Shown one piece after another: positions 54,566-63,819 of a stretch of 64,000 bases of DNA (positions are counted from its first letter, which is position 1; each line of letters begins with the position of its first letter). The position numbers and the translations under genes were made by a program. The stretch covers positions 7,398,501 to 7,462,500 of the forward strand of contig NZ_FMHW01000002.1 in NCBI RefSeq assembly GCF_900090325.1, read 5' to 3'. This DNA is from Micromonospora pallida (GTDB lineage Bacteria; Actinomycetota; Actinomycetes; Mycobacteriales; Micromonosporaceae). A model generated the notes under the pieces. The model ran no database searches. It was not told where the DNA came from and was given only the letters and a program-made list of their open reading frames with translations.

Positions 54566-54992
54566 TCATCCTGCGGTGGACGACGCCGACGTAGGCCGCA
54601 GTAGGGCCAAGCGAAGCGACGGCGCCACCCAAGCACGCCAACAGTGTGCCGACCGGTGGTCCGCCGGTCAGTACTACGACGCCAGCCACGTAGAACGTTG
54701 CCAGCACTGCGGCGACGGCGGACGCGACCAGCAACTTCATGGAGAGCCGTCCGCTTTTCACGGCAACCTCGCCGACCCAGCCCGCCGGCACGAACAGCAG
54801 CGGCACCAGGGCGACGCCCAAACACCCCAGCGAGCAGCACAGCACCGGCCCGGCGAGCGGACCGCCTGGATCCCCGGTGGTGTTCCACGCCCACACGAGC
54901 AGTCCGACGTAGATGACGGGCGCCTGCGCGACGAACACCACCCAGGCGACAAGCGCACCAACAACGTGGCGATCAGTCGCTCTGCTCATCAT
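54555..54992 (-). CDS. Small membrane protein, hypothetical
   Basis: 145 residues with four hydrophobic helices (about 10-30, 42-65, 78-100, 108-130). The start at 54992 (ATGATG) follows GGGGGAA; the longer frame upstream reads as non-coding. Not recognised. Its 3' end runs into the att remnant, overlapping it by 11 bases. Confidence 0.55.
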   Translation of the reverse strand: MMSRATDRHVVGALVAWVVFVAQAPVIYVGLLVWAWNTTGDPGGPLAGPVLCCSLGCLGVALVPLLFVPAGWVGEVAVKSGRLSMKLLVASAVAAVLATFYVAGVVVLTGGPPVGTLLACLGGAVASLGPTAAYVGVVHRRMIPN

Positions 54993-55252
54993 TTCCCCCG
55001 CACGACGGCTCCAGGAGGGCATGCCACTGTGCCATGTTGCTCTTGCCCGGTGTGCATTGGACCTCTGGGCTGCGAAGCTGACCGCCGTTGCCCTGGACTC
55101 CGGCCCGACACGCACGCAACGGAGACCGCTTTCGCAGGACAACGCCCGGGCGGGAAGCGCCGTACACTCTGGACCCGGCGCTCGGGTGAAGGCTTGGGAA
55201 GTTTCCCGCCACTGTGACACGGTCCGGGCAAGCACCTGCTGGAGGGCGCGAC

Positions 55253-55828
55253 GTGACATCTCGGATGCCACCCACAAACCCGGCGGGCCATCGCCGTCTG
55301 GCTATCACCATCGCGCTGTGCGGAGCCCTCGCCGCAATCGTGGTCCTCCTGGTGGTGATCCCTGGCGCGACCGGCGGTGGCTGGGGCGTCCTCAACAGCC
55401 TCCGGCCGTCTTCGTCAGCTTCCCCTGGACCAGACCCGGCCGCGAAACCGGCATCCGGCGTGGTGGCCCCTGAGGCGCAGCTCGTCAAGGCTTGCATCAA
55501 GCAGACCAAGAGCGAGGATCTGTACAAGTTCTACCTGCGCGACATACCTGAGAGCCGGTGGGGAGACCCGGTTAGAGGCACTCTCTCAACATTCAGTGAG
55601 CCATACGTGCTCTGGCTTCTGGACGCTGACTGCAAGCCATACAAGGCGGTCGAGGTGCCAGCTGGAACCAGTCGTACGTTCAGGGCGTACGTCGGCCAGG
55701 TCTGGTACTACGCCGAGGCGTCAGCGACGCAACCTGACGGCTACGACTACCTCGTCTTCAGCCCTTCCGAAAGCGGTGCCCCGAAGATCTTCAGCGACAC
55801 TGGGCGCCTCGTCTACCGCACGGAATAG
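55253..55828 (+). CDS. Membrane-anchored hypothetical protein
   Basis: 191 residues: short cytoplasmic N-terminus, one transmembrane helix (about 17-42), a Ser/Pro/Ala linker, and an extracytoplasmic domain with two cysteines (KACIKQ, DADCKPY). Not recognised. GTG start with GGAGGG 6 bases upstream. Lies inside the integrated element. Confidence 0.65.
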   Translation: MTSRMPPTNPAGHRRLAITIALCGALAAIVVLLVVIPGATGGGWGVLNSLRPSSSASPGPDPAAKPASGVVAPEAQLVKACIKQTKSEDLYKFYLRDIPESRWGDPVRGTLSTFSEPYVLWLLDADCKPYKAVEVPAGTSRTFRAYVGQVWYYAEASATQPDGYDYLVFSPSESGAPKIFSDTGRLVYRTE

Positions 55829-55961
55829 GCGAGCTGTGGATCTCTGAGGAGGGCCGACGCTGGTCCGTGTCGTCGCGCTGCCGGTGAGGCCGACGCCGCC
55901 GCTGAATGGCACGCGGTTGGCACGCGCCCGACTCCCATCCCTCTCGTCCCGTGAGAGACGG

Positions 55962-56309
55962 CTACCCACCGCCCGCCTCTTGCCACGCCGACAGCTTCTG
56001 CCGAAGCCGTCTCACCTCCTCAGGTGGGGCGTCCGGGAACTTGGGCACTGCTTCAGCGATTTCCTCCATCGCCTCCTCACCGATCACCTGGCTGATGGCA
56101 TCCCACAGGACCATTCGCGCCCGAGACGCTTGAGGGCCGATCAGCCACTCGGTGATGAACCGGTCGAGGGTCTCGGCGTCTGCTTCGCCGCCCGCCATCC
56201 GTGAACCGATTCGGTCAATCGAGCGGGTGAGGCACTCGAGCAAGCGAGCTACCTCGATCGCCCGGTCAAGCGGGACGGTCACCGTTGATTCGCGGCTGTT
56301 CACGTCCAA
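55962..56309 (-). CDS. Hypothetical helical protein, 115 residues
   Basis: Predicted all-helical and acidic, no membrane segment; sequence such as RAIEVARLLECLTRSIDRIG gives amphipathic helices. TTG start with AAAGGAG 5 bases upstream, or GTG two codons later. Not recognised; element cargo. Confidence 0.5.
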   Translation of the reverse strand: MDVNSRESTVTVPLDRAIEVARLLECLTRSIDRIGSRMAGGEADAETLDRFITEWLIGPQASRARMVLWDAISQVIGEEAMEEIAEAVPKFPDAPPEEVRRLRQKLSAWQEAGGG

Positions 56310-56768
56310 GGCTGCTCCTTTGGATCAACATGCTGTCGTGGACCGTCCAGATCCTCGGACGGATGGCCGCCAGTCTGCCCCCGTCGTGCGCCCTGATCTT
56401 GGCGACAAGGGTGCGCTGTTGGCGTTCCGGCAACATCGGTCGAGCGGTCAAGCTCACGCTGCCGACGGGCGGCGCTCCGGGTCTTCGGACGCTACGGCCT
56501 TTTGCCGCGCCGCTGGCCGGGAGCAGCCCGGCCGGAACTCATTAGGACGCGGCGGTCGGCCCGGTTGCGTCTCGTGCCCGCTGCGCGCCACGGTTACTGG
56601 CCCACGGATGGCCCATGCTGGCCTTCGGATTAGAAGAAGATCGCGAATGGTGGTCCGGCGCACCCCTGGTCAGTACATCCGCGGTTGCCGGTAGCGCCGA
56701 TGTCTGCGGGCCGTGTTGTCTGTACGGCCGGCCAACGCGTGGCCAGGGAGAGCCCTAGGCTGACGCCC
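56310..56768. other. Gap with integrase debris
   Basis: About 460 bases without an intact gene. It contains the integrase fragment listed at 56390-56614 and the promoter region for the following gene. Confidence 0.5.
56390..56614 (+). pseudogene. Second, older integrase 3' remnant
   Basis: Bases 56390-56455 align to 57483-57548 of the other integrase remnant with a few indels (shared ggcgacaaggg, gcgctgtt, cggtcgagcggtcaag). Further on, the 17 bases at 56598-56614 equal those at 57796-57812, just past the other integrase stop. The bases between have decayed or been deleted. This implies two integrase copies once lay in tandem. Confidence 0.65.
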
Positions 56769-57374
56769 ATGCCGGCGGAGCACGACGTGATTGACCTAGA
56801 CGAGCATGATCAACGGCCGGCGGAGTCGAGCGGCACCCCTGACCGCCTTATGGCCAGACGAAAGACGAATGCACGGCTCGTCGCTGCCTTCGTGGTCGGC
56901 GCTGTGCTCGGCGGTGTCGGGGTCAGCGAGCTGCGAGACTCGCGGGACGAGCGGAAGCGGAATGCTTCGGTCTCGCTCGTGGCCTTCCCTGCATCCAGCA
57001 GTAGCGGGAGTTCGGACGTCACGGGCGTCCTTCAGATGGAGGGGCAACTGGCCGTGATCAACGCTGGCCCCGCGCCGATCACGGTTCGTGCGGCTACCGG
57101 TCAACGACCAGGCATCCAGGTTCGTGACAACGGCCGCTCTCGGTTGCTACGCCCCGGCGGCACCGGCTGGATCGGTGTCAAGCTGCGTATCGAGTGCTCT
57201 ACCGCGTTCGAGAGCGAGCCATTGTCGATACGGTTCTCGGTTGAGACCGCCGATCGACAGGTCAGAGAAGTCAGCTACCCCGTCGCCGTTAGGGGAAGCG
57301 CCTGGCACCAGGGGGCCGAGCGACCATGCACGTACCTCACTAACTTGGCGAAGAGTGGTGTCAACGGCGGCTAG
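56769..57374 (+). CDS. Single-pass membrane protein, hypothetical
   Basis: 201 residues: acidic N-terminus (DVIDLDEHDQ), one transmembrane helix (about 40-60), then a beta-rich external domain with two cysteines. Not recognised. The ATG at 56769 is the likeliest; the frame is open further upstream. Its end abuts the integrase remnant. Confidence 0.55.
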   Translation: MPAEHDVIDLDEHDQRPAESSGTPDRLMARRKTNARLVAAFVVGAVLGGVGVSELRDSRDERKRNASVSLVAFPASSSSGSSDVTGVLQMEGQLAVINAGPAPITVRAATGQRPGIQVRDNGRSRLLRPGGTGWIGVKLRIECSTAFESEPLSIRFSVETADRQVREVSYPVAVRGSAWHQGAERPCTYLTNLAKSGVNGG

Positions 57375-57384
57375 CGCTGAAGCG

Positions 57385-57795
57385 GATCTCCTCGTCGGGG
57401 CACGGGCCGTCGCTCTGCCGGCTACTGCGGTGGATGCGCTCCGGGTGCACCTGGACCAGTTCACCGCTGCCGACGCTGAGGCCCTGGTCTTCACCGGCGA
57501 CAAGGGCGCGCTGTTGCGTTCCGGCAACTTCGGTCGAGCGGTCAAGTGGACGCGGACCGTCGCAACGCTGGGCTTGCCAGCCTTCCACTTCCATGACCTG
57601 CGCCACACCGGCAATACCCTCGCTGCTGCCTCGGGTGCCAGCACCCGCGAGATGATGCAGCGGATGGGCCACGCGAGCATGCGCGCCGCGTGGATCTACC
57701 AGCACGCGACCAACGAACGGGACCGCGAAATCGCCTCGGCAATGGACCAGCGGATCGCCCGTCATGCCAGGCGCAAGGGTGCCCAGGGAAGCTAG
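57385..57795 (+). pseudogene. Tyrosine recombinase (integrase), C-terminal remnant
   Basis: About 135 residues of the catalytic end of a phage-type integrase: AVALPATAVDALRVHL, FTGDKGALLRSGNFGRAVKW, FHDLRHTGNTLA (His-x-x-Arg), MGHASMRAAWIYQHAT (His and the nucleophile Tyr), then a short tail. The arm-binding, core-binding and first catalytic-Arg regions are missing; sequence upstream belongs to another gene. It ends 90 bases from tRNA-Gly, the normal place for such an integrase. Confidence 0.8.
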
Positions 57796-57839
57796 TGGCC
57801 CACGGATGGCCCGCAAAGTCGACCATGGGGGAGAGGCAA

Positions 57840-57879
57840 AAGGCCCAGGTGCCGCGATCATGCGGTCTACCTGGGCCTT
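57840..57879 (-). terminator. Terminator of tRNA-Gly
   Basis: An 11-bp outer stem (57840-57850 with 57869-57879) with an inner pairing; on the minus strand it is followed by TTTT. It begins 6 bases after the tRNA CCA end. Confidence 0.75.
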
Positions 57880-57885
57880 TGCTTG

Positions 57886-57959
57886 TGGAGCGGGCGACGA
57901 GAATCGAACTCGCACCGTCAGTTTGGAAGACTGAAGCTCTGCCATTGAGCTACGCCCGC
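57886..57959 (-). tRNA. tRNA-Gly (anticodon TCC)
   Basis: 74 nt with encoded CCA. The 7-bp acceptor stem GCGGGCG/CGCCCGC, the D arm with AGCTC, anticodon loop CTTCCAA with TCC, and the T loop GTTCGATTC are all normal. It is the integration target for the adjacent element. Confidence 0.95.
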
Positions 57960-58314
57960 GTACGCCCCGACTCGCCGGGTCGCGCCGACAGCGTACCCCG
58001 TGTTCCACTCCACCGCGCATCCGCCTTCGGTTCGACCCTGCCCCCGGCGCGCCGTCCCGCCCGGGGCCGCATCGGACGCCTCGGCCGCCGGCCACGCCAT
58101 GGCCGCGTCCCGAGCAGGCCGCTCCGCTACCTGCCGTACCCGCTGGCGGAGAACAGCGGGAAGGTGTGGCTTCCGTAACCAGCCGGCGAACGCACGGCGT
58201 ACCCGGAAAGACATGCGGACCATCCCGCCCACCGGCTGGTTTGTCGGAATCTGTGACTGACTGCGCGGCCCGGACGTCCCGGCTCCGTGCCGACGGCATA
58301 CACTTCTGTCGCCA
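57960..58314. other. Gap between tRNA-Gly and tRNA-Pro
   Basis: About 355 bases, no coding frame I would support. TACACT at 58299-58304 is a -10 candidate for tRNA-Pro. Confidence 0.45.
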
Positions 58315-58388
58315 CGGGGTGTGGCGCAGCTTGGTAGCGCACTCGCTTTGGGAGCGAGGGGCCGTGGGTTCAAATCCCGCCACCCCGA
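58315..58388 (+). tRNA. tRNA-Pro (anticodon TGG)
   Basis: 74 nt: acceptor stem CGGGGTG/CACCCCG, anticodon loop CTTTGGGA with TGG, T loop GTTCAAATC. CCA is not encoded (ACT follows). Confidence 0.95.
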
Positions 58389-58528
58389 CTGTCGTCCGCG
58401 GCCGGGTCGCCGAAGTGCCGTCGTCGCGGTACCTGGGCGGCTGCCGGCGTGCCAGGCCGGCTCGCCTACACTCGATGGGCTGAATCACGCCCAGACTAAA
58501 AACCGAGATCCGTTCAAGGAGTACGCCT

Positions 58529-59887
58529 GTGAAGAGCACCGTCGAGACTCTGAGCCCGACGCGCGTGCGGCTCGCCATCGAGGTGCCGTTCGTCGAGCTC
58601 GAGCCGAGCCTCAGGAAGGCGTACCGGGAGATCGGCCAGCAGGTCCAGGTTCCCGGCTTCCGCCGGGGCAAGGTTCCGGCCGCGGTGATCGACCAGCGGG
58701 TCGGCCGGGGCGCCGTCCTCAACGAGGCGGTGCAGGAGGCGATCCCGGAGAACATCCTCGCCGCCGTCCGCGAGCACGACCTGAAGACGCTCGGTCGCCC
58801 CGAGGTGGAGATCACCGAGTTCAACGACGGTGACAGCCTGAACTTCACCGCCGAGGTCGACGTCCGTCCGGAGCTCACCCTCCCCGACGCGGCCACCATC
58901 GAGGTGACCGTCGACGAGCTGCAGATCGACGACAGCGAGATCGACGAGCAGGTCAAGAACCTGCGCGAGCGGTTCGCCACGCTGAAGACCGTCGAGCGCG
59001 CCGCCCAGGAGGGCGACTTCGTCCAGATCGACCTGAACGCCACCGTCGACGGCGAGGACGTGCCGGGCGGGTCGGCGACCAACCTCTCCCACGAGGTCGG
59101 CAGCAAGCAGCTTCTCCCGGGCCTGGACGAGGCCGTGGTCGGCCTCGCCGCCGACGAGAACGCCACCTTCACCACCCAGCTCGTCGGCGGCGACTTCGCC
59201 GGCAAGGACGCCGAGGTGGCGGTGACGGTCCGCACCGTCAAGGAGAAGGAACTGCCCGAGCTGAACGACGAGTTCGCCCAGATGGCGAGCGAGTTCGACA
59301 CGCTCGAGGAGCTCCGGGGCGACGTGCGTGAGCGGATCTCCAAGGGCAAGCGGGTCGAGCAGATCTACGCCGCCCGGGACAAGGCCCTCGAGCAGCTCGT
59401 CGAGGCGGCCGAGGTGCCGGCGCCGGAGGGCGTCGTCCGCGAGGAGGTCGCCAGCCGCAAGCAGGCGATGATCGACCAGCTCGAGCGGATCGGCGCCTCG
59501 CTGGAGGAGTACCTCGCGGCCGAGGAGAAGACCGAGGAGCAGATCGACGAGGAGCTGACCACGGCGGCGACCGAGGGTGTCAAGATCCAGCTTCTGCTGG
59601 ACACCCTGGCCGACGCCGAGGACGTCCAGGTCTCCGACGACGAGTTCGGCCACGAGATCGTCCACCGGGCGCAGCGCGCCGGGATGCCGCCGCAGCAGTA
59701 CTACGACCAGCTGGTCCGCTCCGGCGCGGCAGCGGCCGTCTTCGGTGACGTCCGGCGGGGCAAGGCGCTGGCCGCCGTGATGGAGCGCATCACGATCAAG
59801 GACTCGGCCGGCAACCCGGTCACCCTCGACGCCCTGAAGGCGGAGGGCGCCGAGGCGCACGACCACGACCACGACCACGAGCACTGA
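58529..59887 (+). CDS. tig: Trigger factor
   Basis: 452 residues; ribosome-bound chaperone and prolyl isomerase. The ribosome-binding signature GFRRGKVP lies near residues 43-50, the FKBP-like domain around 160-245, and a long helical C-terminal domain follows. The end is an acidic His-Asp repeat (HDHDHDHEH), a metal-binding-looking tail. GTG start preceded by AAGGAG. It stands, as usual in actinobacteria, before clpP1P2 and clpX. Confidence 0.97.
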   Translation: MKSTVETLSPTRVRLAIEVPFVELEPSLRKAYREIGQQVQVPGFRRGKVPAAVIDQRVGRGAVLNEAVQEAIPENILAAVREHDLKTLGRPEVEITEFNDGDSLNFTAEVDVRPELTLPDAATIEVTVDELQIDDSEIDEQVKNLRERFATLKTVERAAQEGDFVQIDLNATVDGEDVPGGSATNLSHEVGSKQLLPGLDEAVVGLAADENATFTTQLVGGDFAGKDAEVAVTVRTVKEKELPELNDEFAQMASEFDTLEELRGDVRERISKGKRVEQIYAARDKALEQLVEAAEVPAPEGVVREEVASRKQAMIDQLERIGASLEEYLAAEEKTEEQIDEELTTAATEGVKIQLLLDTLADAEDVQVSDDEFGHEIVHRAQRAGMPPQQYYDQLVRSGAAAAVFGDVRRGKALAAVMERITIKDSAGNPVTLDALKAEGAEAHDHDHDHEH

Positions 59888-59896
59888 TCACCGGCT

Positions 59897-59933
59897 CGGC
59901 CGCCGTCCGCCGCTCGCGGCGCGACGGCGGCCG
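59897..59933 (+). terminator. Terminator after trigger factor
   Basis: An 11-bp perfect stem (59897-59907 with 59923-59933) followed by AAACCCTTTT, 9 bases after the tig stop. Confidence 0.8.
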
Positions 59934-59967
59934 AAACCCTTTTCCGGGTACGGATCCCGGGTGGCTG

Positions 59968-59980
59968 CGCTTAGAGCGAA
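59968..59980 (+). promoter_or_regulatory. ClgR-type operator upstream of clpP1
   Basis: CGCTTAGAGCGAA fits the core CGCYNANRGCGWW described for ClgR, the activator of clp genes in actinobacteria. It lies 79 bases before the clpP1 start. The flanking positions of the longer consensus are not all met. Confidence 0.55.
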
Positions 59981-60058
59981 AAGGCCCCCGACCGGGAGTC
60001 TGTCCACCGGTGGAGCGGTTAGTGTCGGGTAAGACGGTACGGAGAGCGAAGGGCTGCC

Positions 60059-60700
60059 ATGACCGACATGCACATCCCAGCGATGCCGCTCCGGGCGATC
60101 GAAGCCCGCGGTGGCGACCCCCTTGGCAACCTGGACGACTCGGTCTACAACCGGTTGCTCAAGGAGCGCATCATCTTCCTGGGTAGCGAGGTGACCGACC
60201 AGGTCGCCAACCGCATCTGCGCCCAGTTGCTCCTGCTCGCGGCGGAGGACCCGGACCGCGACATCAACCTCTGGATCAACTCGCCGGGTGGCTCGGTCTA
60301 CTCCGGCATGGCGATCTACGACACCATGCAGTTCATCGACAACGACGTGTCGACCGTGGCGATGGGCATGGCGGCCTCCATGGGCCAGCTGCTGCTCTGC
60401 GCCGGCACCAAGGGCAAGCGGTACGCCCTGCCGCACGCGCGGATCATGATGCACCAGCCGTCCGGTGGCATGGGCGGTACGGCCTCCGACATCGCCATCC
60501 AGGCCGAGCAGATGCTCTACACGAAGCGGATGTTCCAGGAGCGGGTGGCCTTCCACACCGGGCAGGAGCAGCCGCAGATCGAGGCCGACTCCGACCGCGA
60601 CCGCTGGTTCACCGCGCAGGAGGCCAAGGACTACGGCTTCATCGACAAGGTGATCACCGGAGCCACCCAGGTTCCGGAAGGCGCCGGGACCCTGAGCTGA
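60059..60700 (+). CDS. clpP1: ATP-dependent Clp protease proteolytic subunit 1
   Basis: 213 residues, serine peptidase S14. Catalytic Ser in [11 protein letters not shown] (near 106), His in [11 protein letters not shown] (near 131), and the Asp in the following helix are present, as is the oxyanion strand [11 protein letters not shown]. It forms a mixed ClpP1P2 barrel that degrades proteins unfolded by ClpX or ClpC. 14 bases before clpP2. Confidence 0.97.
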   Translation: MTDMHIPAMPLRAIEARGGDPLGNLDDSVYNRLLKERIIFLGSEVTDQVANRICAQLLLLAAEDPDRDINLWINSPGGSVYSGMAIYDTMQFIDNDVSTVAMGMAASMGQLLLCAGTKGKRYALPHARIMMHQPSGGMGGTASDIAIQAEQMLYTKRMFQERVAFHTGQEQPQIEADSDRDRWFTAQEAKDYGFIDKVITGATQVPEGAGTLS

Positions 60701-60714
60701 TCGAGGAGCTGACG

Positions 60715-61377
60715 ATGACCGACCTGAGCCTGCCGCCGCGTTTCGCGCCGGTGCACAACCGCTACGTCCTGCCGTCGTTCGTCGAGCGCACCTCGTACGG
60801 GGTGAAGGAGTCGAACCCGTACAACAAGCTCTTCGAGGACCGGATCATCTTCCTCGGCGTCCAGGTCGACGACGCGTCGGCCAACGACGTGATGGCGCAG
60901 CTGCTGACGCTCGAGGGCACCGACCCGGACCGCGACATCATCATGTACATCAACTCGCCGGGTGGCTCGTTCACCGCGATGACGGCGATCTACGACACCA
61001 TGCAGTACGTCCGGCCGGACATCCAGACGGTCTGCCTCGGCCAGGCGGCCAGCGCCGCCTCGGTGCTGCTCGCGGCCGGTACGCCGGGCAAGCGGATGGC
61101 CCTGCCGAACTCGCGGATCATCATGCACCAGCCGGCCACCGAGGGTGGCTACGGCCAGGGCTCGGACATCGAGATCCAGGCCCGCGAGATCCTCCGGATG
61201 CGTACGCAGCTGGAGGAGATGTACTCCAAGCACTGCAACCAGCCGGTGGACAAGGTCCGCAAGGACATCGACCGGGACAAGATCCTTACGGCGGAGGAGG
61301 CCCGCGAGTACGGCGTGGTCGACACCATCCTGACCAGCCGTAAGAAGGGTCTGCTGGCCGCCAACGCCGCCAGCTGA
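60715..61377 (+). CDS. clpP2: ATP-dependent Clp protease proteolytic subunit 2
   Basis: 220 residues; paralogue and partner of ClpP1. Ser in GQAASAASVLLAAG, His in RIIMHQPATEGG, INSPGGSFTAMTA for the oxyanion strand. Longer N-terminal segment than ClpP1, as expected. In the same transcript as clpP1; a strong terminator follows at 61387. Confidence 0.97.
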   Translation: MTDLSLPPRFAPVHNRYVLPSFVERTSYGVKESNPYNKLFEDRIIFLGVQVDDASANDVMAQLLTLEGTDPDRDIIMYINSPGGSFTAMTAIYDTMQYVRPDIQTVCLGQAASAASVLLAAGTPGKRMALPNSRIIMHQPATEGGYGQGSDIEIQAREILRMRTQLEEMYSKHCNQPVDKVRKDIDRDKILTAEEAREYGVVDTILTSRKKGLLAANAAS

Positions 61378-61386
61378 GTAGTAGGG

Positions 61387-61429
61387 GTCAGAGGTCGGCC
61401 CGGGGGTGCGCCCCTGGCCGACCTCTGAC
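61387..61429 (+). terminator. Terminator after clpP2
   Basis: A perfect 14-bp stem (61387-61400 with 61416-61429) begins 10 bases after the clpP2 stop, separating clpX. Confidence 0.85.
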
Positions 61430-61602
61430 ACACCCGGTTTTGGGGGTCGGAGAAACCCCCGGCAGCGGGTAACGTCGGGTCTGTGCCCCTTCGCTGGGTC
61501 GGACCGGCGAGTGCAGACACGGACACGGGGATCACGGACACGGGGATCAACGTCCGCAAGCCAGGGCCGGCGTGCCGGCCGACGAGTGCAGGGAGAACGT
61601 AG

Positions 61603-62898
61603 GTGGCACGGATCGGTGACGGCGGCGACCTACTGAAGTGCTCTTTCTGCGGCAAGTCGCAGAAGCAGGTCAAGAAGCTCATCGCGGGCCCTGGGGTCTA
61701 CATCTGCGACGAGTGCATCGACCTCTGTAACGAGATCATCGAAGAGGAGTTGGCCGAGTCCGGCGAGGTGAAGTGGGAAGAGCTTCCCAAGCCGATGGAG
61801 ATCTGCCAGTTCCTCGACAACTACGTCGTCGGCCAGGACCAGGCCAAGAAGGCCCTGGCGGTGGCGGTCTACAACCACTACAAGCGGATCCAGGCCGAGG
61901 CGGCCGGCGCGCCGGGCTCCGGCAGCGACGCCGTCGAGCTGGCCAAGTCCAACATCCTGCTCATCGGGCCGACGGGCTGCGGCAAGACCCACCTCGCGCA
62001 GACCCTCGCCCGGATGCTCAACGTCCCGTTCGCCATTGCCGACGCCACCGCGCTCACCGAGGCGGGCTACGTCGGCGAGGACGTCGAGAACATCCTCCTC
62101 AAGCTGATCCAGGCCGCCGACTACGACATCAAGCGCGCCGAGACGGGCATCATCTACATCGACGAGGTCGACAAGATCGCCCGTAAGTCCGAGAACCCCT
62201 CGATCACCCGGGACGTCTCCGGCGAGGGTGTCCAGCAGGCGCTGCTCAAGATCCTGGAAGGCACGGTGGCCAACGTGCCGCCGCAGGGTGGCCGGAAACA
62301 CCCCCACCAGGAGTTCATCCAGATCGACACCACCAACGTGTTGTTCATCTGCGGTGGCGCCTTCGCCGGCCTCGACCAGATCATCGAGGCCCGCACCGGG
62401 CAGGGGGGCACCGGGTTCGGCGCCCGGCTCCGGGCGGTGTCCGAGCGCTCGACCGACGACATCTTCGGCCAGGTCATGCCGGAGGACATGCTCAAGTTCG
62501 GGCTGATCCCCGAGTTCATCGGCCGGCTTCCGGTGATCACCAATGTCCGTAGCCTGGACCGCCAGGCCCTCGTGCAGATCCTCACCGAGCCACGCAACGC
62601 CCTGGTTCGGCAGTACCAACGCCTCTTCGAGCTCGACGGGGTCGAGCTGGAGTTCGAGCAGCCCGCCCTGGAGGCGATCGCCGACCAGGCGATGCTCCGT
62701 GGCACGGGCGCCCGTGGCCTGCGCGCGATCATGGAAGAGGTCCTCCTCTCCGTGATGTACGAGGTCCCGAGCAACCCGGACGCCGCGCGGGTGCTGATCA
62801 CCCGTGAGGTGGTCCTGGAGAACGTCAACCCGACGATCGTGCCCCGCGAGTTCACCGGTCGCCGGGCCCGTCGGGACCGCGAGGAGAAGTCGGCCTGA
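61603..62898 (+). CDS. clpX: ClpX ATPase, unfoldase subunit of Clp protease
   Basis: 431 residues. The N-terminal zinc domain has four Cys (KCSFCGKS and ICDECIDLC), followed by the AAA+ module with Walker [13 protein letters not shown] (near 123-134), Walker [11 protein letters not shown], and sensor-2 GTGARGLR. It unfolds tagged proteins and feeds them to ClpP. GTG start. Confidence 0.97.
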   Translation: MARIGDGGDLLKCSFCGKSQKQVKKLIAGPGVYICDECIDLCNEIIEEELAESGEVKWEELPKPMEICQFLDNYVVGQDQAKKALAVAVYNHYKRIQAEAAGAPGSGSDAVELAKSNILLIGPTGCGKTHLAQTLARMLNVPFAIADATALTEAGYVGEDVENILLKLIQAADYDIKRAETGIIYIDEVDKIARKSENPSITRDVSGEGVQQALLKILEGTVANVPPQGGRKHPHQEFIQIDTTNVLFICGGAFAGLDQIIEARTGQGGTGFGARLRAVSERSTDDIFGQVMPEDMLKFGLIPEFIGRLPVITNVRSLDRQALVQILTEPRNALVRQYQRLFELDGVELEFEQPALEAIADQAMLRGTGARGLRAIMEEVLLSVMYEVPSNPDAARVLITREVVLENVNPTIVPREFTGRRARRDREEKSA

Positions 62899-62973
62899 CC
62901 GCCGTTCGTCGCCCGGAGTGCCGCCCGTTTTCGGGACAGCGGGCACCCGGGCTGCGGCCGTAGGCTGGTGCCC

Positions 62974-63771
62974 ATGCGCGTCGCCGTCTGTCAGCTGAAC
63001 GCCCGCGAGGACCGGACCGCCAACCTCGCGACCGCCGAGCGTCTCCTGGTCCGCGCCGCGGAAGCCGGCGCTGACCTCGCCGTCCTGCCCGAGTACGTCG
63101 ACTACCTCGGCCCGGGCGCCGGGCTCCCCGAGCCGGAGCCGGTGGACGGCGAGGTGGGCAGCTTCTTCGCCAAGGTCGCCGAACGGCTTAACATGTGGGT
63201 GATCGCGGGCTCGTTCCACGAGCGCGGGCCCGACCCGGAGCACACGTACAACACGTCCCTGGTGTTCGACCGCTCCGGTGCGCTGGCCGCCAGCTACCGC
63301 AAGATCCACCTGTACGACGTGGAGATCCCCGGACGGGTCTCGTACCTGGAGTCCGCGACGGTCGCTCCCGGCACCGAGCCGGTGGTGGTGTCGGTCGAGG
63401 GTCTGCGGGTGGGCTTGTCCATCTGCTACGACCTGCGGTTCCCGGAGCTGTACCGGCAACTGGCCACCACCGGTGGTGCCGAGCTGCTGGTGGTGCCGGC
63501 CGCGTTCATGATGCACACCGGCCGGGACCACTGGGAGGTCCTGTTGCGGGCCCGGGCCATCGAGAACCAGTGCTTCGTGGCGGCGGCCGGGCAGACCGGT
63601 GACCACGAGCCGGGCCGGACGTGTTTCGGCCGCAGCATGGTCGTCGACCCGTGGGGCACGGTCCTCACCCAGGTCCCGGACGGCACCGGGCTCACCACCG
63701 CCGACCTGGACCTGGAACGGCTCCGGACGATCAGGGCCGAGCTGCCCAGCCTGGCGAACCGCCGGCTCTGA
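62974..63771 (+). CDS. Nitrilase-family carbon-nitrogen hydrolase
   Basis: 265 residues. Catalytic Glu in LPEYVDYLG (near 41), Lys in YRKIHLYDVE, Cys in SICYDLRFPEL, as in NIT2/omega-amidase-like enzymes that cleave amides of small dicarboxylic acids. ATG 62974 lies 7 bases after TAGGCT, a -10-like hexamer, so a leaderless transcript is likely; an in-frame GTG is two codons upstream. Confidence 0.93.
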   Translation: MRVAVCQLNAREDRTANLATAERLLVRAAEAGADLAVLPEYVDYLGPGAGLPEPEPVDGEVGSFFAKVAERLNMWVIAGSFHERGPDPEHTYNTSLVFDRSGALAASYRKIHLYDVEIPGRVSYLESATVAPGTEPVVVSVEGLRVGLSICYDLRFPELYRQLATTGGAELLVVPAAFMMHTGRDHWEVLLRARAIENQCFVAAAGQTGDHEPGRTCFGRSMVVDPWGTVLTQVPDGTGLTTADLDLERLRTIRAELPSLANRRL

Positions 63772-63819
63772 GCGGCGTCACGCCCTCTGGAGTTTCCGGC
63801 GGCGTCACGCCTCCTGGAG
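63772..63819. repeat. Two 21-bp blocks, 27-bp period, at a stop codon
   Basis: Blocks 63772-63792 and 63799-63819 agree at 19 of 21 bases. The second contains the stop (63805-63807, minus strand) of the membrane-protein gene; the first is its copy in the intergenic space. Same arrangement as at 42783 and 48909. Confidence 0.75.

Larger units (their letters stand above)
54523..57959. mobile_element. Decayed integrative element at tRNA-Gly
   Basis: Bounded by a diverged copy of the 3' part of tRNA-Gly (54523-54565) and the intact gene (57886-57959). The integrase remnant ending 90 bases from the tRNA, a second integrase fragment around 56390-56614, and small orphan genes of lower GC are typical of a tRNA-integrated element that lost its replication and transfer genes. 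About 3.4 kb remains. Confidence 0.65.

Noticed and set aside
57088..57795. 235-residue frame as a complete integrase
   Set aside because: Residues before about 57385 are out-of-frame sequence of the neighbouring gene; only the C-terminal catalytic part is integrase.
61630..63606. Long minus-strand frame opposite clpX and the nitrilase gene
   Set aside because: Same reason: it is antisense to two conserved genes and shows no recognisable domain.
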